Of a DNA stretch of 40,493 nucleotides, positions 16,320 through 24,603 are shown piece by piece. The position numbers and the translations under genes were made by a program. The stretch is from a virus. Each line of letters opens with the position of its first letter. Positions within the stretch are counted from its first letter, which is position 1. The notes under the pieces were generated by a model. The model worked only from the letters and a program-made list of their open reading frames with translations. It did no database searches and was not told where the DNA came from. The stretch lies in IMG/VR virus record IMGVR_UViG_3300035438_002375, positions 1 through 40,493 of that record; one strand, written 5' to 3'.

Positions 16320-17599
16320 AAAATTTCTCCCTCTGGGGATATTTTAATTTGTTTTTGGTTATTCTCGAAAACTATATTTTTTTTATTAGTTTTACCTACA
16401 ACGTTAAAAGAAGGGTTTGCTCTCAAAAATTTTTCTGAAACTAATTCTTGTTTGACAGACTCAGAAAGTTTCACTACTTCAGTCATTTTTTTTCTTAAAG
16501 TAACTTCTTGTATTTTACTTTTTCTTTCTTTTTTTTCTCTTGATTCCAAGATTTCCTTCTTTGTAATTTCAAAATATTTCGATAAAACTTTATCTACTTT
16601 TGATTCTTTGAAGATACTGTCAAGTATTGAACCATTTCCAACATTCATTTCTCCCATTTCAGATTTTGGTTCATCCATATCAGCTTGAATGTCCTCAACC
16701 TCTGAATCAGAACTAATATCTTCATCATCCATTGACAATTCATTGTCAGACATATCCATATCTCCTTCAGGTCTCTCCTCAGCTTCTTCAAATTTTGACA
16801 TGATATCTTCTTTATCTTCTTCAGATAGATTTTTCAAATCCAAAGCAGAAAGAACCATATTTATCACATATTTGATATCTTCTGAAGTCATTCCGTCTTG
16901 AGCATCAAACTCTCTAATTTTTTGTGTAAGTTTACCTGTCAACTTTTGAATGGTCTTAAATGTCACCATCTCTTCTGACGCAGCCGATTCATCACCCATA
17001 GCGTCATCCATTTCAGGTTCTCCCTCAGGAGCAGATTCACCACCATCCAATTCTAAATCATCCATACTAGCACCTAAATCAATTTCACCATCAGGCATTT
17101 CCTCAGCACTCATGTCAACCTCCTCTTCACCTCCGACAGGTGAATCAGGTAATTCTGGTTGCGGAACTGCTGGTGGTTCTGCAGGTGGTGCCGGAGGTTC
17201 TACTGCCTCAGGCTCAGGTTTAGGAGTTTTCAAAACAAATTTCTTTTGTTCTCCATATAATTCAACCCCATTCTCATTCTCATTTAATCTATTCAGTTCA
17301 CCTGCCAATAGATTTAATCTTTTGAATGCTTGGGAATATGAGGAAAAATATTTTCTGTTTTTCATAGGCTCAATGTAATCTAACTGAGATTCAGAAACTA
17401 CTTTCTTGATAATGTATCCTTGTTTTTCTTTTACAATCTGATAGTCATTACCGTCAGCTAAATTTATTGAATATACTGATTTTGCATTTTCATTCACGGA
17501 ACTTGGAATTGTTTCGTTGTACTTTGCAATTTCAAGAATTCTTTTGATTTTGTCTTGACCTGTGAGTTTTTCACTCCCTATTGGTTTTAAGTCTCCCAT
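16316..17599 (-). CDS. Acidic low-complexity virion-type protein, 427 aa
   Basis: An N-terminal ordered part (about 1-125) is followed by a Pro/Glu linker (KPEPEAVEPPAPPAEPPAVP), a long acidic Met/Asp/Glu/Ser region (140-320) and a basic C-terminal helix and beta tail (LRANPSFNVVGKTNKKNIVF). The acidic part is similar in composition to the gp22-like protein, which may mean a head-core role. First gene of the coupled set running into terminase. Nothing enzymatic was seen. Confidence 0.7.
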   Translation of the reverse strand: MGDLKPIGSEKLTGQDKIKRILEIAKYNETIPSSVNENAKSVYSINLADGNDYQIVKEKQGYIIKKVVSESQLDYIEPMKNRKYFSSYSQAFKRLNLLAGELNRLNENENGVELYGEQKKFVLKTPKPEPEAVEPPAPPAEPPAVPQPELPDSPVGGEEEVDMSAEEMPDGEIDLGASMDDLELDGGESAPEGEPEMDDAMGDESAASEEMVTFKTIQKLTGKLTQKIREFDAQDGMTSEDIKYVINMVLSALDLKNLSEEDKEDIMSKFEEAEERPEGDMDMSDNELSMDDEDISSDSEVEDIQADMDEPKSEMGEMNVGNGSILDSIFKESKVDKVLSKYFEITKKEILESREKKERKSKIQEVTLRKKMTEVVKLSESVKQELVSEKFLRANPSFNVVGKTNKKNIVFENNQKQIKISPEGEIL

Positions 17600-17622
17600 T
17601 TTTATATTGTTTTTTAAAAGTT

Positions 17623-18462
17623 TTAATTGTTGAGTCCGTCAAATCCTCCTAATGTTATGGCATTTAGCTGTATTACCTGAATTGTGTTACCATTAGGTAA
17701 ATCCGCAGCATATCCTGGATGTGGTACTAGTGTACCAGGTGGTAATGTTCCCCCACTAAATGAACCAAGCATTTCCGCAGTATATTCATAGTTTTGGTTT
17801 ACTGATATACCACTATAAAATGGAGTTTGGGTGGGTGTTGGTGTTTGGGTTGGTGTCGCTGGAGGGGTACCTGTTTGTGTAGGCGTTGGAGTATTAGTTT
17901 TGGTTACAGTTGGTGTTGGTGTTGGAGTAACCGCTGAAGTTCCAGTTTGTGTTGGAGTAGCAGCAGGTGTACCTGTTTGTGTGGGTGTGGGTGTGTTGCT
18001 AGCAGTAATTGAAGGTGTGGGTGTATTACTGGCTGTAATTGAAGGTGTAGGTGTATTAGTTTTTGTTGGAGTATTCGTTGTTGTCACCGATGGTGTTGGA
18101 GTTTTTGTTGTTGTCGGTGTGACACTTGGAGTCCCTGTAGGTGTTGAGGTCACATTTGGGGTGTCGGTTTGAGTAGGTGTTGGTGTTGGGGTTTTAGTCT
18201 GTGTCACTGATGGGGTCGGGGTAGGTGTAACAATGGCTAAACAAGTCCCACAATCAACATGATTGATAGACATGAAGTTTACAGTATCAGTTCCTGTGGC
18301 TGGTTCTGCATAATCAATTATCTCATAACATCCCTCTTGAGTTGCACCCGTGAACCTCAAAAAATAACAACCATTTACAGCAGGTAAATTACTACTATCA
18401 AAATCAACTAATATTGTTGTTCCGCCAAAACAAGGTGCTATTTGGTATGTTAATAAAGCCAT
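17623..18462 (-). CDS. Thr/Pro-rich repeat protein, likely surface or fibre
   Basis: 279 residues. A short N-terminal domain with Cys residues ([31 protein letters not shown]) leads into about 130 residues of TPTPT/NTPTPS/TGTPxxTPTQ repeats. A C-terminal Gly-rich segment ([20 protein letters not shown]) ends the protein. Such Pro/Thr stretches act as extended stalks, often in fibre or secreted proteins. The DNA is a GT-rich repeat on the plus strand and sharply unlike its surroundings. A TATTTAT box lies 13 bases upstream. A structural surface role is inferred. Confidence 0.75.
   Translation of the reverse strand: MALLTYQIAPCFGGTTILVDFDSSNLPAVNGCYFLRFTGATQEGCYEIIDYAEPATGTDTVNFMSINHVDCGTCLAIVTPTPTPSVTQTKTPTPTPTQTDTPNVTSTPTGTPSVTPTTTKTPTPSVTTTNTPTKTNTPTPSITASNTPTPSITASNTPTPTQTGTPAATPTQTGTSAVTPTPTPTVTKTNTPTPTQTGTPPATPTQTPTPTQTPFYSGISVNQNYEYTAEMLGSFSGGTLPPGTLVPHPGYAADLPNGNTIQVIQLNAITLGGFDGLNN
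17821..18235 (-). repeat. Low-complexity PT-repeat coding DNA
   Basis: Degenerate GGTGTTGGTGTT-type units with exact sub-repeats, for example GAAGGTGTGGGTGTATTACT-like blocks near 18010-18060. Prone to slippage and recombination between copies. Confidence 0.8.
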
Positions 18463-18475
18463 CTAATTTTTCTTT

Positions 18476-18482
18476 ATAAATA
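18476..18482 (-). promoter_or_regulatory. TATTTAT box before the PT-repeat gene
   Basis: Coding-strand ACTATATTTATAAAG, 13 bases before the ATG at 18462. Confidence 0.5.
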
Positions 18483-18506
18483 TAGTAGTTTTGAGAAATA
18501 ATCTAA

Positions 18507-20480
18507 TTATCTGAGACTTGGGCTTTTAATTGATGCTCCATTCTCATAACCACTGATTACTTTACCAACTAAGTCTCCCGTTCCCCAAGTTTCTAGAGAA
18601 GCACATTTAGCTATTTCAGCAGCACCTATATCATTTATTAAACCGTTTACGATACAATTATATCTCCCATTGGTTAGGGTTCTTAGTGTTGCGTACATAC
18701 CATCATCTAATGTCTGATAATTTTGGACCCCCGCAGAGTTAAAATCGGTTGAGTTTTCGAGTTTGTGAGTTGTATTGAATGGATTAAAATTACCTGCCTT
18801 ACCCTCAGCTTGTCTCCAAGCCAATAAAAACTTCATATTTTCATTTGTTACAGGTGCACCTAGTTTGGTAAGTAAAGTTTGATAAAAATCTTGGTCATTT
18901 TTTGACTCTAATCCGAAATCCCTATCATATTGAAGACCTCTCAAATCAGAATCAGTAAAACCTTTCTGTATCAACATAGCCAAAAGGTATTTGGAATCTT
19001 CTACTCCAAAAATTCCTGTTTGTGGTAACCCAACACTTGATTGAAAATCTTTAACAGCTCCTTGGGTTTCAGGTCCGAATTTACCATCAACACCATATCT
19101 TGGTAAAGAAAACCCAAAAAATTGTAAACCTGATTGTATCACTTCTACGGGTTGTTCATATGGTATCTTTTGTCCTGGAGTATATTCAAAATACAAACCG
19201 TCCTTCACGTAGGACATAATCTTTTTCAAGAAAACAGAATCTGATAAAGTATTCCAAACCATCTGTTGGTCTTTATTAGATTGTTTTTTTTGTTTTGATT
19301 TAGGGGTAACTTCAATTTCCCCTTTGGCACATTTTAGAGTACCATCGTCATTCAAAAATTCTCTTATATTGTGTCCATACTCAACTCCAATGTGCAGGTG
19401 GTCATAGGAACTTCCAGGAAAATCCATCACATATCCTAACAATTGTCCACATTTTACTTTGGAACCCTTTTGTACTTGAGCATTCTGTAGATGAGTATAA
19501 TATACATCGGGTAATGAATTATCACTCTTCACAGTGAATCCTATACCAAAAAGTTTTTTCCCTTGAGTTTTCCTTACCTTAGGTCCGTAGTCTTTGAAGG
19601 TTTTAACAGTTCCATCCGCAATTGCATAAACCGGTTCTCCGATAGGTGCTTTAATATCCCAAGCGTTACCACTAGCCCATCCACTTTGACCCGCATGAGC
19701 ACCATCTGCGGGTATTTTAACACTTGCGGAACCAAATAATCTATCACTTTGTTCAGTGATTTTTGATTCGATTGAAAGTTTTTTATCTTTAGCCTTTGTT
19801 ATTGCCTCAAAAAGTTTTCCAATCATTTCCGACCTTCTCAAAAATTTGAAAACTAAATTTTCATAGGAAAACTCTCCTTCTTTTTCTAATCCCGATTTAC
19901 GATATTTTTTTATTTTTTCTTTGAGAGATTTCATCTTATCGATATCCTCGGTTTCTATTGTATCATCAATTTTTGAAATCCAAGATTTCACTTTCTTTTT
20001 TAAAAAATCAAAATCTATTTCCGCATTTTCCTTGACTGGTTTTTGAATCCATTCATCATTCATTATGGAATAAACAGCACTGCTGGAATGTTCATCATCC
20101 GCACCTTGTGCATAAACCTCAACATCGTAACCATAAATGGTGATATCATATTTATTATTAAACTCTTTCTTTTTTAACTCGAAAATTTCTCTATACAATT
20201 CCTCATCTTCACCATATTTTCCGAAATCAACAAGCAAGTGTAAATCGAAGTCCGAAAATTCTGACCAGTTGTAATTTGCTAAAGAACCCATCAAGACAAT
20301 ATCTTCGATAAAGACATCGTCCCCTAAATCATCAGAAAATTCCTCAGCAATCTCAAGTAATTTTTTTCTTACTTCAGATTTTAGAGTTGCCTTATCAATA
20401 TCCTCGTAGTTATCCCAAACCTTGGGATTCAAATTTTCTTGCAAAGAAAAACTATCTAAAATTTTTTGAAACTTCTTCAT
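18507..20480 (-). CDS. Multi-domain lysin: nucleotidyltransferase-like, M23 peptidase, PG-binding and lysozyme-like
   Basis: 657 residues. Residues 35-145 look like a nucleotidyltransferase fold, with GSLANYNWSEFSDFDLHLLV at 65-84 (G-S plus D-x-D) . Residues about 250-380 are an M23/lysostaphin-type endopeptidase with DIKAPIGEPVYAIADG, YYTHL and the DHLHIG zinc motif (HLH 361-363). The first usual zinc His appears replaced by Asn (GNAWDI). Residues 445-505 are a peptidoglycan-binding repeat (YGVDGKFGPETQGAVKDFQS). The last 130 residues (LLAWRQAEGKAGNFNPFNTT) resemble phage lysozyme-like glycosidases. No signal peptide. It may be a tail-associated lysin. The N-terminal fusion is unusual. The first residues end SLQE|N, a possible prohead-protease site. 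Confidence 0.82.
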   Translation of the reverse strand: MKKFQKILDSFSLQENLNPKVWDNYEDIDKATLKSEVRKKLLEIAEEFSDDLGDDVFIEDIVLMGSLANYNWSEFSDFDLHLLVDFGKYGEDEELYREIFELKKKEFNNKYDITIYGYDVEVYAQGADDEHSSSAVYSIMNDEWIQKPVKENAEIDFDFLKKKVKSWISKIDDTIETEDIDKMKSLKEKIKKYRKSGLEKEGEFSYENLVFKFLRRSEMIGKLFEAITKAKDKKLSIESKITEQSDRLFGSASVKIPADGAHAGQSGWASGNAWDIKAPIGEPVYAIADGTVKTFKDYGPKVRKTQGKKLFGIGFTVKSDNSLPDVYYTHLQNAQVQKGSKVKCGQLLGYVMDFPGSSYDHLHIGVEYGHNIREFLNDDGTLKCAKGEIEVTPKSKQKKQSNKDQQMVWNTLSDSVFLKKIMSYVKDGLYFEYTPGQKIPYEQPVEVIQSGLQFFGFSLPRYGVDGKFGPETQGAVKDFQSSVGLPQTGIFGVEDSKYLLAMLIQKGFTDSDLRGLQYDRDFGLESKNDQDFYQTLLTKLGAPVTNENMKFLLAWRQAEGKAGNFNPFNTTHKLENSTDFNSAGVQNYQTLDDGMYATLRTLTNGRYNCIVNGLINDIGAAEIAKCASLETWGTGDLVGKVISGYENGASIKSPSLR

Positions 20481-20485
20481 TCACA

Positions 20486-20492
20486 ATAAATA
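20486..20492 (-). promoter_or_regulatory. TATTTAT box, 5 bases before the lysin start
   Basis: Coding-strand GGTATTTATTGTGAATG. The spacing would place a transcription start at or next to the ATG. Confidence 0.6.
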
Positions 20493-20501
20493 CCACGAAA
20501 A

Positions 20502-20744
20502 TTATAGTTTTTTGAATTTGTATTTTTTTGAAATATCAGTTGAAAAAAATTTTCCTTGTGACTCCGACATTCTGAATCTTGTATAAATTTGATGGGGTAC
20601 GTCCTCATATTGGTATTTAGAACCATTGTTGAATTCAACAATCATCATTTTTGTTTCAACATCATATTCTGTCCTCTTGAGATTCGATGATTTAATTTCA
20701 TTTATAATTTTTGAACCTTCTATAGTTTCTCTAATCACTGACAT
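20502..20744 (-). CDS. KTSC-domain protein
   Basis: 80 residues. SSNLKRTEYDVETKMMIVEF, NGSKYQYEDVP and SQGKFFSTDISKKY match the KTSC domain (strand with Y-x-x-x-x-x-x-L-x-V-x-F, then Y-x-Y-x-x-V-P, then G-x-x-x-N/F-x-x-x-I). This small domain is often found beside nucleic-acid enzymes. Its biochemical function is not established. It lies 21 bases upstream of the lysin gene. The leader has AAATAAATTTATT before the ATG. Confidence 0.85.
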   Translation of the reverse strand: MSVIRETIEGSKIINEIKSSNLKRTEYDVETKMMIVEFNNGSKYQYEDVPHQIYTRFRMSESQGKFFSTDISKKYKFKKL

Positions 20745-20782
20745 AATAAATTTATTTTAACTAAAGAATTATAATTATAAGT

Positions 20783-21334
20783 ATGAATGTAAATGAATCT
20801 TTCAAATATTATGGACATTATGACATATCGAATATTCTGACGATATTAAATAGTGAAAAAGTAGATTGGAACGAATTTACCTTGAGACAAAAAGCGTGTA
20901 CTGATATGGTCAATACACAAACAATTAAAATAGTTTATGACAATGATTTTTTTTCTACCAACTTTAATCCAGTGTTTACTAAAAACTATACCTTCTTCGA
21001 AGAGGATTTAAATAATATTTGTGAAATTATAAAAAAACAAACCGGCGGTTCAGGTTATTTACTCAGAGCTATTTTAGTCAAACTATACAAAAAAAGTATT
21101 ATACCAACCCACGTTGACAGTGCAAACAATACTTTTAAATTTTCTAAAAGGATACACATACCAATAATTACAAATGAAAAATGTATTTTCAATGTAGGTG
21201 AAGAATCCATCAATATGAAAGTCGGTGAAATTTGGGAAATGAATAATGATAAATTATCACATTCTGTGGTGAATGATGGTGATGAAGATAGAGTTCATCT
21301 TATAATAGATTGGTGTGAAAAAACCCCCAACTAA
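20783..21334 (+). CDS. Aspartyl/asparaginyl beta-hydroxylase-like 2OG-Fe(II) oxygenase
   Basis: 183 residues. The C-terminal half fits the Asp/Asn beta-hydroxylase family (cupin fold): iron ligands H110-x-D112 in IPTHVDSANN and H160 in KLSHSVVNDG, and the 2-oxoglutarate-binding Arg170 in EDRVHLIIDW. VGEIWEMNN is the usual strand before the distal His. The reaction would be 2-oxoglutarate-dependent hydroxylation of a protein or small-molecule substrate, not predictable here. T4-like marine phages carry several 2OG oxygenases. A bidirectional terminator follows 17 bases inside the gap to Hsp20. Confidence 0.85.
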   Translation: MNVNESFKYYGHYDISNILTILNSEKVDWNEFTLRQKACTDMVNTQTIKIVYDNDFFSTNFNPVFTKNYTFFEEDLNNICEIIKKQTGGSGYLLRAILVKLYKKSIIPTHVDSANNTFKFSKRIHIPIITNEKCIFNVGEESINMKVGEIWEMNNDKLSHSVVNDGDEDRVHLIIDWCEKTPN

Positions 21335-21350
21335 GTTGAGGGTTTTTTTA
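21319..21350. terminator. Bidirectional terminator between convergent genes
   Basis: AACCCCCAAC TAA GTTGAGGGTT stem-loop with A-run left and T7 right. It serves the oxygenase (plus) and Hsp20 (minus). Confidence 0.85.
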
Positions 21351-21746
21351 TCACAGGAGATTGATTCTCTTTTTTTCTTGTTTTTTGTAATTAGGTACGA
21401 ATACCGTTAGTAGACCATCTTCTATTGTTGCCTCAATCTCAGATGAATTATATTCCTTTCCAATTTTGAATTCTTTTGATACAGATTTTGTTTTTTCTTC
21501 ACCATTCAATTTATAAATTCTTTTTCCTTGAATGATTAGAATTCCGTCTTCCATTTCTACTTTGAGATTTGATTTATTAAAACCAGGAACCTCAAAGAAA
21601 AGATATGCACCATCTTTTGTTTGATTTATTTCATAATTCTCCTCATCAGGATTTTTTGAAATTACTGAGGTTTTGAAATAAGGTTTGGACGTCCCATTGA
21701 AAATGTCGTCGAAAATTCTGTTCAATTCGTTGTTAGATAAAATCAT
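21351..21746 (-). CDS. Small heat-shock protein, Hsp20/alpha-crystallin family
   Basis: 131 residues. The alpha-crystallin domain is clear: AYLFFEVPGFNKSNLKVEME, GILIIQGKR, then EFKIGKEYNSSEIEATIEDG and LLTVFVPN. It acts as an ATP-independent holdase for unfolded proteins. Hsp20 genes are common in T4-like marine phages, where a role in capsid folding or stress has been proposed. It is divergent from the ClpC-like gene across 165 bases holding an inverted-repeat array (21815-21853), so the two chaperone genes may be co-controlled. Confidence 0.93.
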   Translation of the reverse strand: MILSNNELNRIFDDIFNGTSKPYFKTSVISKNPDEENYEINQTKDGAYLFFEVPGFNKSNLKVEMEDGILIIQGKRIYKLNGEEKTKSVSKEFKIGKEYNSSEIEATIEDGLLTVFVPNYKKQEKKRINLL

Positions 21747-21814
21747 AGTTTTTTTTGTTTTTGAGGTTTATTATTTATATAATTAGAGTCAAGTTGTGTG
21801 CCGAAACTAAATAA

Positions 21815-21853
21815 ATGACAGATTGTCATGAAAAAAAAATTTATTATGACAAT
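21815..21853. promoter_or_regulatory. Inverted-repeat array between hsp20 and clpC-like genes
   Basis: ATGACA-GAT-TGTCAT (21815-21829) is a perfect 6-bp dyad. ATTGTCAT (21822-21829) also pairs with ATGACAAT (21846-21853). Three TGACA/TGTCA half-sites in 39 bases between divergent genes suggest a repressor operator. Confidence 0.45.
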
Positions 21854-21911
21854 ATTACAAATTATTTGTTTGTGTACATTTTTTGATACATCTTTGTAAA
21901 AATTATATACC

Positions 21912-23921
21912 ATGAATGAACTAATGGATGATGACGACATGAAAACAAGTAGGAAGCAAAAGACTTCCGACAGTTCTACTCCTGTTTTGGACAACTTCAG
22001 TAGAGATTTAAATAAACTTGCGTCCGAAGGTAAATTAGACCCTGTAATTGGTAGAGACCGAGAAATTTTGAGGATTGCACAAATCCTATCAAGACGCAAG
22101 AAAAACAATCCAATTATCTTAGGAGAACCGGGATGTGGTAAAACCGCAATTGTAGAGGGTTTAGCAATGAAAATTGTAAGCGGTGAATGTCCCAAAAATC
22201 TTATTGATAAAAGAATTGTAAACTTAGACCTGACCTCTGTTGTGGCGGGAACAAAATATAGAGGACAATTTGAAGAGAGGATGAAAGTTATTATTGAAGA
22301 ATTACAGACAAACCCAAACATTATAGTTTTTATTGACGAGGTGCACACTTTGGTTGGTTCGGGTAATTCTGCCGGTTCTATGGATGGTTCCAATATTTTC
22401 AAACCCGCTTTATCACGTGGTGAGATTCAAATTATTGGGGCCACAACTTTAGATGAGTTCAGAAAAAACATTGAAAAGGATGGTGCTCTTGAAAGACGAT
22501 TCCAAAAAATTATTGTTGAGGCTTCATCTGTTGCTGAAACTATAGAAATTCTGAAGAACATTCGTCCCAAATATGAATCTTATCACAAGGTCAGGTACTC
22601 TGATGAGGTCATTGAGGTTTGTGTCAAACTTGCTGAACGTTATATTACAGACCGAGAATTTCCTGACAAAGCATTTGACATTTTAGATGAGGTTGGTGCA
22701 CGTATGCAAACAGAAGTGAAAATTCCCGAGGTTATTGAGGAACTCAAAAAAAAGGCTGCGGAAATCAAACAACAAAAAATCGATGTTGTAAAAAAACAGA
22801 ATTACGAACAAGCGGCGCAATTACGAGATAGAGAAAAAAAGTTGTTGGATAAATTAGATTCGGAGAAAAAGAAATTTGATGAGGAAATGGAGAAACAAAA
22901 ACAAGAAATCACGTTGAACATGGTTTATGATGTTGTTTCAAATATGACCAAAATTCCTGTAAACAAAATGAGTGTTGATGATACAAAATCTCTGATAAAC
23001 TTGGATAAGGAGCTAACAGGTAAGGTTATTGGACAAGATTCGGCCGTAATCAAAGTGGTTAAATCAATTAAAAGAAACCGCTTGGGTATCAAAGACCCCA
23101 ACAGGCCAATCGGTTCATTTATTTTTCTCGGTTCTACTGGCGTCGGTAAAACACACTTGGCAAAACAACTTGCGAAAGAGATGTTTGGTTCAGAAGAAGC
23201 TCTTATCAGAGTTGACATGAGTGAATACCAAGAAAAACACACTGTATCCAAATTAGTAGGTGCCCCTCCTGGTTATGTCGGATACGATGAAGGGGGACAA
23301 CTAACTGAAAAGGTTAAAAACAAACCTTACTCAGTTATCCTTTTCGACGAGGTAGAAAAAGCACATAAAGACGTTTTCACAATCTTGTTACAAATTCTTG
23401 ATGAAGGACACGTGACAGATTCTCTCGGTAGAAAAATCAATTTTAAAAATACTTTGATTATTTTGACAACAAACTTAGGAGTCAAAAAATTACAAGATTT
23501 CGGTACAGGGATTGGTTTCTCTAATTCCTATTCAAATGAGGAAGCCAGAAAACAGGTTCTCATGAAAGAAATGAAAAATTTCTTTTCTCCTGAGTTCTTG
23601 AATAGGATTGATGATACGATTGTTTTCAATTCTTTATCAAAAGACGATATTAAAAAAATCACGGAGATTGAATTGAAAAAACTTTCTAACAGGCTTTCTG
23701 AATTAAAATATACTGTCACATACGATGATAGTCTTATTGAATACCTTTCAAAAATAGGATATGACGAATTGTATGGAGCAAGACCCTTGAAAAGAGCAAT
23801 TCAAGACAAAGTTGAAGATTTAATTTCTGAGGAAGTTCTCACAGGAAAATTCATCGAAGGGAAAACCTATCATTTGAAAGTTGAGAAAGAAGAAATAAAA
23901 ATAACAAAAAAGGGACGATAA
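21912..23921 (+). CDS. ClpC/ClpA-type AAA+ unfoldase lacking the Clp-N domain
   Basis: 669 residues. Two AAA+ modules: Walker A GEPGCGKTA (71-79) and B IVFIDEVHTL (138-147), then Walker A GSTGVGKTH (407-415) and B SVILFDEVEKA (474-484). Between them a UVR-like helix (KQNYEQAAQLRDREKKLLDK, 295-314) marks the ClpC type. The loop FGTGIGFSN (530-538) carries an I-G-F tripeptide where ClpA/ClpC bind ClpP, so docking to host ClpP is likely. The N-terminal adaptor-binding domain (about 140 residues) is absent, replaced by 30 polar residues. No phage ClpP is in the window. The stop codon sits in the loop of the terminator. Confidence 0.93.
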   Translation: MNELMDDDDMKTSRKQKTSDSSTPVLDNFSRDLNKLASEGKLDPVIGRDREILRIAQILSRRKKNNPIILGEPGCGKTAIVEGLAMKIVSGECPKNLIDKRIVNLDLTSVVAGTKYRGQFEERMKVIIEELQTNPNIIVFIDEVHTLVGSGNSAGSMDGSNIFKPALSRGEIQIIGATTLDEFRKNIEKDGALERRFQKIIVEASSVAETIEILKNIRPKYESYHKVRYSDEVIEVCVKLAERYITDREFPDKAFDILDEVGARMQTEVKIPEVIEELKKKAAEIKQQKIDVVKKQNYEQAAQLRDREKKLLDKLDSEKKKFDEEMEKQKQEITLNMVYDVVSNMTKIPVNKMSVDDTKSLINLDKELTGKVIGQDSAVIKVVKSIKRNRLGIKDPNRPIGSFIFLGSTGVGKTHLAKQLAKEMFGSEEALIRVDMSEYQEKHTVSKLVGAPPGYVGYDEGGQLTEKVKNKPYSVILFDEVEKAHKDVFTILLQILDEGHVTDSLGRKINFKNTLIILTTNLGVKKLQDFGTGIGFSNSYSNEEARKQVLMKEMKNFFSPEFLNRIDDTIVFNSLSKDDIKKITEIELKKLSNRLSELKYTVTYDDSLIEYLSKIGYDELYGARPLKRAIQDKVEDLISEEVLTGKFIEGKTYHLKVEKEEIKITKKGR

Positions 23922-23933
23922 GTCCCTTTTTTT
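23907..23933 (+). terminator. Terminator overlapping the clpC-like stop
   Basis: GGGAC (23912-23916) / GTCCC (23922-23926) followed by T8. The TAA stop (23919-23921) lies in the loop, and the T-run leads straight into the next TATTTAT box. Confidence 0.85.
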
Positions 23934-23934
23934 G

Positions 23935-23941
23935 TATTTAT
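23935..23941 (+). promoter_or_regulatory. TATTTAT box, 5 bases before a start codon
   Basis: TTTTTTGTATTTATATGAAATG: terminator T-run, box and ATG are contiguous. Confidence 0.6.
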
Positions 23942-23946
23942 ATGAA

Positions 23947-24603
23947 ATGCGTGAATTGATAAGAAAAATTTTAAGAGAGTCTGACTCAGAAAACCCCACT
24001 TCAAATCTTGACAAAGTTTTGGAAAATTTCAAATCTATTTTTCCAAAAAATTATTTAGACAGGATACCGATGATTAGAAGTTTTGTTAAAAATTTTATAG
24101 AAAAATCAAATTACAATGTGAAGTTTTTAAATGCTTGTCCATCATATGCAGGAGTGAGAACAAGAGACCAAGTTATAATTTGTGCTCCAAGTCAAATGGC
24201 TACCTTGGGGGATTTTCTTTATACTTTATTTCATGAAATAAGACACGAACAACAAATTTCAGAAATAAAAATGCCCAATCCTCTAACAGATTACGATTTG
24301 GAAGATTTCGAGAAAATTTATCAACAATATTGGGAGATGGAGTTAGATGCGGACCAATATGCGAAAAATATGTTAGGAAGATTAGTTTTCAGTTTGAAAA
24401 TGCCAATTGAAGAATCAAAAAAAATATTCAAATTGTCGGAATTTATACAACAATATCCTCAAGCATCAAAATTTGTGGGTTCAAGTTTACAAAGAATTAT
24501 TGACACCATAAAACATATGAAATCAAAGGGTATGGAATATTCAGATATACAAGACCACCCTATGGTGAAACCCTTTATAGAAAAATTAGAAAAATTTTTA
24601 TAA
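23947..24603 (+). CDS. Putative zinc metalloprotease with capsid-targeting-like N-terminus
   Basis: 218 residues from the ATG at 23947. A TTG five codons earlier is disfavoured because the box would fall inside the gene. HEIRH (96-100) and the downstream EMELDADQYA (third ligand Glu132, E-x-x-x-D) form a gluzincin-type zinc site, similar to ImmA/IrrE-like and SprT-like peptidases. The first eleven residues MRELIRKILRE|S look like a T4 capsid-targeting peptide ending in an L-x-E|S site. If so, the enzyme is packaged in the head and injected. The target is unknown. Confidence 0.78.
   Translation: MRELIRKILRESDSENPTSNLDKVLENFKSIFPKNYLDRIPMIRSFVKNFIEKSNYNVKFLNACPSYAGVRTRDQVIICAPSQMATLGDFLYTLFHEIRHEQQISEIKMPNPLTDYDLEDFEKIYQQYWEMELDADQYAKNMLGRLVFSLKMPIEESKKIFKLSEFIQQYPQASKFVGSSLQRIIDTIKHMKSKGMEYSDIQDHPMVKPFIEKLEKFL

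Noticed and set aside
17831-18172. Plus-strand ORF of Val/Gly repeats
   Set aside because: Reverse reading of the Pro/Thr repeat gene. The VGVGV composition is a by-product of the repeat.
21743-22402. Minus-strand ORF of 219 codons opposite the clpC-like gene
   Set aside because: It lies antisense to conserved AAA+ motifs, is rich in Ser/Leu/Ile/Phe as expected for a shadow frame, and has no leader signals.
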